A stretch of DNA of 64,000 bases from Pseudarthrobacter defluvii (lineage in GTDB: Bacteria; Actinomycetota; Actinomycetes; Actinomycetales; Micrococcaceae): positions 4,402,001 through 4,466,000 of the forward strand of contig NZ_JAUSYG010000001.1 of assembly GCF_030816725.1 (NCBI RefSeq), in the 5' to 3' direction. Shown piece after piece: positions 59,561-64,000 of this stretch. Position 1 is the stretch's first letter; the number at the start of each line of letters is the position of its first letter. The notes under the pieces were generated by a model. It was not told where the DNA came from. It saw only the letters and a list, made by a program, of their open reading frames with translations, and ran no database searches. The position numbers and the translations under genes were made by a program.

Positions 59561-60637
59561 TTACGTCATGTACTCGAGTTCGATCTTCTCCACCCAGGCG
59601 CCCATGTTCTTCTGGACGAAGTCCCAGTCGATGTCCTGCTGCTTAAGGCCGGCAAAGAAGTCCACCACTTCGGGATTGGCCTTTGCCTGTGCGCCCTTGT
59701 TGACCGGCATGGAGTTGAACTTTTGCGCGAATTCACCCTGGACGTCTGCGCTGCCGAACCAGTCGATGAACTTCTGCGCCTGCTCCTTCTTCTTGGTTCC
59801 CTTCACCAGGGCGATCTGCTCGACGGCAAGGGGGACCCCAACGGAAGGAATGACCGTGTCCACGTTCACTTTGAAGGACTTTTCGCGGTCGGCAATGATC
59901 GAGGACGGCATCTGGCCCATGTCCACTTCGCCGGAGGCGATGCGGGCAAACAGGTCGGTCTTGGCCACTGCGGGGCTGCCATTCTTGAAGTACTGCTCAA
60001 CCTGCTTCCAGCCGTCGTCGGAGATTCCCAAGTCGCCGGAGTCGTCCCGGTACCGGGAAAGGATGCCCGCGAAGACCAGCTGCGCGGTGGCCGTGCCCAG
60101 GCCGGTGACCCGCTCATAGCGGCTCTTGAACTCGTCCTTGGTCCACAGGTCCGTCCAGTCCTTTGGCGCGGCGTCCTTGGAGATCTTGTCCGAGTTGTAG
60201 CCAAGGAGGATGGCCTGCTTCACCAGGGGCCAGTATGTTTCCCCGTCGCCCAGGCTCTTGTCCACGTCGCCCGCCCAGGCGGGCTGATAGGCCTCCAGCG
60301 CGCCCTCGTTCTTCACCTGCGAGAAGTACATGTTGTTCAGGCCGAAAGCGACGTCTGCAATCGGGTTGTTCTTCTCGGCGATCAGTTTGTTGGTGGCATC
60401 GGCGCCGCCGGCCCCCACGATCTCGATCTTGTACCCGGCCTCCGCCGCCTTGGCGGCCAACCAGTCGCCACGGCCTTCGCCGTTGGAATTGGTATAAACA
60501 ACCAGGGTGTCCCCGGATGCATTTGCCGGGGCTCCGGAGGCTTCGCCGGTCGAAGCCGGCGGTCTGGAAGCCCCGCCGCAGCCGGCGAGAAGGGTGGCGG
60601 CGACGGCGGCGGCAACCAAAGTCTTCAATGTACGCAC
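59561..60637 (-). CDS. ABC transporter substrate-binding lipoprotein (family 1)
   Basis: A 358-residue lipoprotein with lipobox LLAGC at residues 16-20, then a type II binding fold starting LVVYTNSNGEGRGDW. The AfuA/FbpA-like layout suggests ferric iron, but Tyr ligands cannot be placed with confidence, so thiamine- or phosphonate-type ligands stay possible. The start is GTG. It leads the three-gene operon. Confidence 0.85.
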   Translation of the reverse strand: MRTLKTLVAAAVAATLLAGCGGASRPPASTGEASGAPANASGDTLVVYTNSNGEGRGDWLAAKAAEAGYKIEIVGAGGADATNKLIAEKNNPIADVAFGLNNMYFSQVKNEGALEAYQPAWAGDVDKSLGDGETYWPLVKQAILLGYNSDKISKDAAPKDWTDLWTKDEFKSRYERVTGLGTATAQLVFAGILSRYRDDSGDLGISDDGWKQVEQYFKNGSPAVAKTDLFARIASGEVDMGQMPSSIIADREKSFKVNVDTVIPSVGVPLAVEQIALVKGTKKKEQAQKFIDWFGSADVQGEFAQKFNSMPVNKGAQAKANPEVVDFFAGLKQQDIDWDFVQKNMGAWVEKIELEYMT

Positions 60638-60710
60638 GATCAGGACTCATTTCTGGACTGGAATCGGAGCATGTCCGCACAGCCTATAGCCGGGCATGAC
60701 GAAAACCGGG

Positions 60711-60738
60711 CTGTTATAGCTATCGATTCGATAAACAG
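60711..60738. promoter_or_regulatory. Dyad TATCGA-T-TCGATA upstream of the iron-type ABC operon
   Basis: A perfect 13-base dyad at 60721-60733, flanked by CTGTT (60711-60715) and AACAG (60734-60738), which are also complementary. It is the only AT-rich block in the 184-base gap and lies about 85 bases before the binding-protein start. Probable operator of unknown regulator. Confidence 0.5.
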
Positions 60739-60821
60739 TCCGGCTGCTCACTGTGGACCAGTTGGGGAAACGGCTGGGGCCCGCGGTGTAAACCGGGGGA
60801 AAACCTTGGCCGTGGGTTGCG

Positions 60822-61256
60822 TCAGTCCTTGACGGCGGTCCCGCTGAGGTGGTGGGTCGGGATCCGGTCCCGGTCGTAGGTGATTTCGGTGTAGCCGTGC
60901 GGCTCGGGCTTGCCGTCCTGGTTCAGGTTCACGAACACGATCTCCTCGATGGTGAGGATGCTTTGCCTGGTGATCATGTTGCGGACCTCTGCCCGCATGG
61001 TCAGGGAGGTCCGGCCAAACCGGGTGGCGGTCAGCCCCATTTCGATCAGGTCGCCCTGGACCGCGGAGCTGACGAAGTTGATCTCCGAGATGTACTTGGT
61101 GACGGCGCGGCCGTTGCCCAGCTGGAGGATGGCGTAGATGGCGGCTTCTTCGTCAATCCACTTCAGCAGGCTGCCGCCGAAGAGCGTGCCGTTGGCATTG
61201 AGGTCCTCGGGCCGGACCCATTTGCGGGTCCGGAAGGTGATGTCCGCTGTTTCCAT
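60822..61256 (-). CDS. Acyl-CoA thioesterase, hotdog fold (YciA-like)
   Basis: A 144-residue single hotdog domain, with NANGTLFGGSLLKWIDEEAAIYA (here cited as GTLFGGSLLKWIDE), the core of the acyl-CoA thioesterase group, the Asp being catalytic. It would release free acids from CoA esters in the cytoplasm. Substrate range unknown. Confidence 0.85.
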   Translation of the reverse strand: METADITFRTRKWVRPEDLNANGTLFGGSLLKWIDEEAAIYAILQLGNGRAVTKYISEINFVSSAVQGDLIEMGLTATRFGRTSLTMRAEVRNMITRQSILTIEEIVFVNLNQDGKPEPHGYTEITYDRDRIPTHHLSGTAVKD

Positions 61257-61310
61257 AGGCCGAGATTAGCCGAAGCCGCAGCCCGCAATCCGAGTGTGAC
61301 GGACCTGATG

Positions 61311-61814
61311 CTAGGCCATGGCGGTCTGCGCGGCGCTGTGGGCGTTGATGGTTTTGGCGTAGCAGGATGAGTGCTTGATTCCGATGTAGGGCCCGAAGTT
61401 GGGGATCGGTTCGAAGCCTGAGTTCTGGTAGAAGTTCCGGCCGTCCGGCTGGGCTGAGCCCGCCTCCGCCTTGATCCGGGTGATGCCCTGCCTGAACGCC
61501 TCCGCCTCGAGGGCGGCCAGGATCGAGCTGGCCACTCCCGAACCGCGTGTGTAGGGGAGCACGTAGAGCCGCTTGATTTCCGCCGTCGTCCCGTCCATTA
61601 GCCGCAGCCCGCCGCAGCCCACGGGTTGGCCGGACCCCTTGTCGTAAGCCACGAGGAAGACGGCGCAGTCGGCGCCCGACGGCGGCGGGCCGGGTTCGTG
61701 GTCAGGCCCACCAAAGCGGGCGTCCAGCTCGGCCTGCTGGGCGCGGCGGAGGTCCGCGCCCACGGGGTTGGACCAGGAGACTTGACGGATGTTCAGCCGG
61801 GGGTTGGTCTGCAT
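61311..61814 (-). CDS. GNAT-family N-acetyltransferase
   Basis: A 167-residue GNAT protein. The acetyl-CoA loop is LPYTRGSGVASSIL, followed by NFYQNSGFEPIPNFGPY near the C-terminus. The acceptor substrate is not predictable. Confidence 0.85.
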   Translation of the reverse strand: MQTNPRLNIRQVSWSNPVGADLRRAQQAELDARFGGPDHEPGPPPSGADCAVFLVAYDKGSGQPVGCGGLRLMDGTTAEIKRLYVLPYTRGSGVASSILAALEAEAFRQGITRIKAEAGSAQPDGRNFYQNSGFEPIPNFGPYIGIKHSSCYAKTINAHSAAQTAMA

Positions 61815-61941
61815 AACTGCCTCGATTCGCCGGAGGGGTATGGCTCACAAGGCTAGGCGCCGCCGGTTACACCCTTGTTTCCTCCGGGTTAGGGCTGGGA
61901 TAACCTCCGCAGCGGGACCGTCAAAGAACTTACTTGGCGGT

Positions 61942-61964
61942 CTAGTTACCAGTTGGTCTAAAAT
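61942..61964 (+). promoter_or_regulatory. marR promoter region with CTAGTT motif
   Basis: A -10 box TAAAAT (61959-61964) sits 6 bases before the marR ATG, consistent with a leaderless transcript. Upstream lie CTAGTT (61942-61947) and an ACCA-GT-TGGT dyad. CTAGTT recurs twice just after marR. Confidence 0.5.
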
Positions 61965-61970
61965 GATGGC

Positions 61971-62483
61971 ATGGCTTCTTTGGGCAACGTCGGGTCCGGC
62001 TACTGGTATGGACCCGACGGGCAACTGGATTGCAGTGCGGCGGTACTGAAGGCACTGCGCGATTACCGTGCGGCCGAAACCGAGATTCGCCGCAGCACCA
62101 GGGACTCCATGGGAATGGGTGAAACGGACATCCTCGCCCTGCGGTACCTGCTCAGGGTCCAGGCGTCGGGCAAGCAGGTCGTCCCCAAGGATCTGAGCCG
62201 GTTCCTCAATATTACTAGCGCTTCCACCACTTCGCTGATCGACCGGCTGGTGGCCAGTGGGCACGTTCGCCGTGAGGCGCATCCTTCCGACCGGCGTTCG
62301 GTGGTGGTCGTCCCCACCGTGGAGTCGGACCAGGAGGTTCGCGAGACGCTCGGTGCCATGCATCGCCGCATGATGGCCGTTGCGGAAGGACTCAGCGCCG
62401 AGGAGGCACGCGTCGTGGTCGATTTCCTGCAGCGCATGACCGAGTCACTGCAGCTTCGGGAAGAAGAATTAAAAGTTCACTAG
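61971..62483 (+). CDS. MarR-family regulator
   Basis: A 170-residue MarR protein. The winged helix includes VPKDLSRFLNITSASTTSLI and the wing HVRREAHPSDRRSVVVVP. The divergent GNAT gene and the kinase gene downstream are the nearest possible targets. No good ribosome site precedes the ATG. Confidence 0.87.
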   Translation: MASLGNVGSGYWYGPDGQLDCSAAVLKALRDYRAAETEIRRSTRDSMGMGETDILALRYLLRVQASGKQVVPKDLSRFLNITSASTTSLIDRLVASGHVRREAHPSDRRSVVVVPTVESDQEVRETLGAMHRRMMAVAEGLSAEEARVVVDFLQRMTESLQLREEELKVH

Positions 62484-62508
62484 CCTGACTAGCTAGTTCA
62501 CCTAGTTA
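62480..62508. repeat. CTAG-rich cluster after marR
   Basis: Four CTAG tetramers occur in under 30 bases, two of them as CTAGTT at 62494-62499 and 62503-62508. CTAG is scarce in such genomes. The CTAGTT copy before marR suggests a MarR-binding region. The rest of the 237-base gap before the kinase holds only a doubtful small reading frame. Confidence 0.45.
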
Positions 62509-62720
62509 TATGTAAGCTTACGATCGTTCCTGAAGATGCTTCCCAACGGAGTCGTGAGTGTGTTGGTTACTTACACCGCAGTTTCACCGCCTTGTCCCCT
62601 AGGCTCTGTCATTCCGGGCAACCACATGGGCGTGAAGCGATTTACCCTGGACGGCACCACTGCGCCGCAGAGTGAATCCGCAGTCCACTTCTTGGGTCGC
62701 GCTTCCAAGGTTTCCCCCGC

Positions 62721-63698
62721 ATGAGCATTCTTGAAGCAACGGAGCCGTCGGCGGTGCCGCGGGTTCACGCAGCGCCCACCATTGCCAGCCGCTATCAGCT
62801 CAGGGAACGCCTGGGCCGCGGGTCCGCCGCCGAAGTCTTTCGTGGGGTGGACGTTGAAGGCGGTCCGGATGTAGCGGTCAAGATCGCGGCAGCCAACGGC
62901 CGCAGGCAACACCAGCGGATTCAGAACGAAGCCGGCGTCCTGTCCGGACTCAACCACCCCTCCATCGTTCGCCTGGTTGCCCAGGGCGTCATGCCTGACG
63001 GCGGGCTGCATGCCGGACGTCCGTTCCTGGTGGAGGAACTGGCGCTGGGAACAAGCCTGGCCGAAACCATCCGGCTGCAGCGCCCGCGGCCAGCTGACGT
63101 TGCGCCCTGGGCCCGGAGCTTTTTCGATGCGCTCGCATACCTTCACGCGAGGGGCCTCGTGCACCGTGACATCAAGCCGGCAAACCTGATGTTGAGCGGC
63201 TTGCGGAGAAGTCCCGTCCGAATCATCGATTTTGGGATTGCCGCGGCAACCGGCTCGGCGCCCGAACCCGGAATTTCTTCCGGGACAGTGCATTACATGA
63301 GCCCGGAGCAGGCAGCCGGAGGTGCGGCGGAGCCGTCCTGGGATGTGTACGCCATGGGGTTGGTCCTGCTGGAACTCCTCACCGGCACCAAGGCCTTTCC
63401 GGGTACGGCCGTTGAATCCCTCGTGGCCCGCACGCTGCGGTCCCCCGAGATCCCGGACCACCTGGGGGACTGGGCTGTCCTGCTGCGATCCCTGACTGCA
63501 ATGGACCCCCTTGAGCGTCCGACGGCGGCAGTCGCCGCGGCGATGGCGGCCCGGCTGATCCCGGAGGCGCCGGCGCAAAGCCAAGGCAGCCAGCGCATCC
63601 GGCACAGCCAAGGAAGCCAGGGCAGTTGGCGCAGCCTGGGAGGCGCCGGGGCGTGTCCGGTGATGTTGGCGCCACGGCGCCATCGGCAACAGGCTTAG
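62721..63698 (+). CDS. Serine/threonine protein kinase, cytoplasmic
   Basis: A 325-residue Hanks-type kinase. The glycine loop is LGRGSAAEVF, the ATP Lys is Lys54 (VAVK), the catalytic loop is HRDIKPAN near residue 148, and the metal motif is DFG near 170, followed by GTVHYMSPEQ. No transmembrane segment or sensor domain follows; the C-terminus is a short Ser/Gln-rich tail. It lies after marR and ends tail-to-tail with the phosphatase gene, overlapping by 3 bases. Confidence 0.87.
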   Translation: MSILEATEPSAVPRVHAAPTIASRYQLRERLGRGSAAEVFRGVDVEGGPDVAVKIAAANGRRQHQRIQNEAGVLSGLNHPSIVRLVAQGVMPDGGLHAGRPFLVEELALGTSLAETIRLQRPRPADVAPWARSFFDALAYLHARGLVHRDIKPANLMLSGLRRSPVRIIDFGIAAATGSAPEPGISSGTVHYMSPEQAAGGAAEPSWDVYAMGLVLLELLTGTKAFPGTAVESLVARTLRSPEIPDHLGDWAVLLRSLTAMDPLERPTAAVAAAMAARLIPEAPAQSQGSQRIRHSQGSQGSWRSLGGAGACPVMLAPRRHRQQA

Positions 63699-64000
63699 GG
63701 CGCGGCTACGTCCCGCCCGGTCGGATCTTCGGCCGTCGGGTCTGCCAGGGCAAGGCCGCCCACCGGGCTTCCGTCCCAGTGGATCAGGTTCCAGCCGGCA
63801 GCCAGATTGCCCTCCAGTGCAACGATCCCGGTATTGGCCAGGACATGGCGCGCAGCGAACTCGTGGTCCGCCCCGTCGGCCCGGAGCCCTGCCCAGGTGC
63901 GGATGGCGGCACCATGGCTGACCACGGCGACGGTACCGGACTGCCGCCGTTCAGCTCTCTCCACCACCTGCGCGATGGCGGCGTCGAACCGCCCGAAGAA
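63695..64000 (-). CDS. Histidine phosphatase family protein, 5' end cut by window
   Basis: The C-terminal 101 residues of a phosphoglycerate-mutase-like protein. The second catalytic His is in VVSHGAAIRTW; the N-terminal RHG motif lies outside. The frame stays open to the window end. Small-molecule phosphatase activity is likely, substrate unknown. Confidence 0.75.
   Translation of the reverse strand, partial: FFGRFDAAIAQVVERAERRQSGTVAVVSHGAAIRTWAGLRADGADHEFAARHVLANTGIVALEGNLAAGWNLIHWDGSPVGGLALADPTAEDPTGRDVAAP

Noticed and set aside
62536..62724. A 62-codon frame overlapping the kinase start as ATGA
   Set aside because: The overlap looks like coupling, but third-position GC is clearly lower than in neighbouring genes, no good ribosome site was seen and no motif appears. 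Possibly a leader peptide, not strong enough to list.

Overview
The window looks like chromosome from a high-GC Gram-positive bacterium of the Arthrobacter/Pseudarthrobacter type (Micrococcaceae). The grounds are strong GC bias at third codon positions, many GTG starts, GTGA/ATGA stop-start overlaps, several apparently leaderless genes, a class F sortase, a PntAA/AB/B transhydrogenase, and a qsu-pca gene order typical of soil actinobacteria. No species can be fixed from the sequence alone. No rRNA, tRNA, transposase, phage gene or CRISPR array was seen.

Layout. 1-3.3 kb: copper export (copA, copZ, csoR) with a double CsoR-type operator. 3.3-7.6 kb: a universal stress protein, a class F sortase next to a proline-rich surface protein, and an Asp-box (BNR) protein overlapping a MoaD/ThiS-like gene. 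7.7-12.5 kb: a five-gene branched-chain-amino-acid-type ABC transporter. 12.5-22.6 kb: a methoxy-aromatic cluster with a PadR regulator, two LigM-type tetrahydrofolate-dependent O-demethylases, PurU, MetF, an aldehyde dehydrogenase, a VOC-type extradiol dioxygenase, a LigU/GalD-type oxalomesaconate isomerase and a DUF1932 oxidoreductase. 23-29.3 kb: an aminotransferase, an LLM-flavoprotein/GH13 fusion, an AEC carrier and an ATP-dependent DNA ligase. 29.4-42.4 kb: quinate/shikimate uptake and catabolism running straight into a complete protocatechuate 3,4-cleavage (beta-ketoadipate) operon, qsuD-qsuB-pcaHGBDCFIJ-pcaR. 42.9-45.4 kb: ligK and ligJ with a divergent GntR regulator. 45.6-51.5 kb: transhydrogenase, a diacylglycerol-kinase-family protein, an HPP membrane protein and a FUSC protein. 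51.5-54.9 kb: 4-hydroxybenzoate module (pcaK-like MFS, IclR, pobA). 55-60.6 kb: a TetR/FAD-monooxygenase pair and an iron-type ABC transporter. 60.8-64 kb: thioesterase, GNAT, MarR, Ser/Thr kinase, and a histidine phosphatase cut by the window end.

How it works together. The window is largely an aromatic-catabolism region with two exits. Vanillate demethylated by LigM, 4-hydroxybenzoate via PobA, and quinate/shikimate via QsuD/QsuB all give protocatechuate, which pcaHGBDCFIJ converts to succinyl-CoA and acetyl-CoA. A second branch is inferred: two LigM paralogs would strip both methyl groups of syringate to give gallate. A ring-cleaving dioxygenase, LigU, LigJ and LigK would then give pyruvate and oxaloacetate. 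LigU, LigJ and LigK are recognisable. No LigB-type gallate dioxygenase is present, and the only ring-cleavage candidate inside the cluster is a VOC-fold enzyme. This is the most interesting proposal here. MetF and PurU would handle the methyl groups as C1-tetrahydrofolate and release formate. The two halves of the branch lie about 23 kb apart but share a TTGTTAGC-type half-site, which suggests common control by the GntR regulator.
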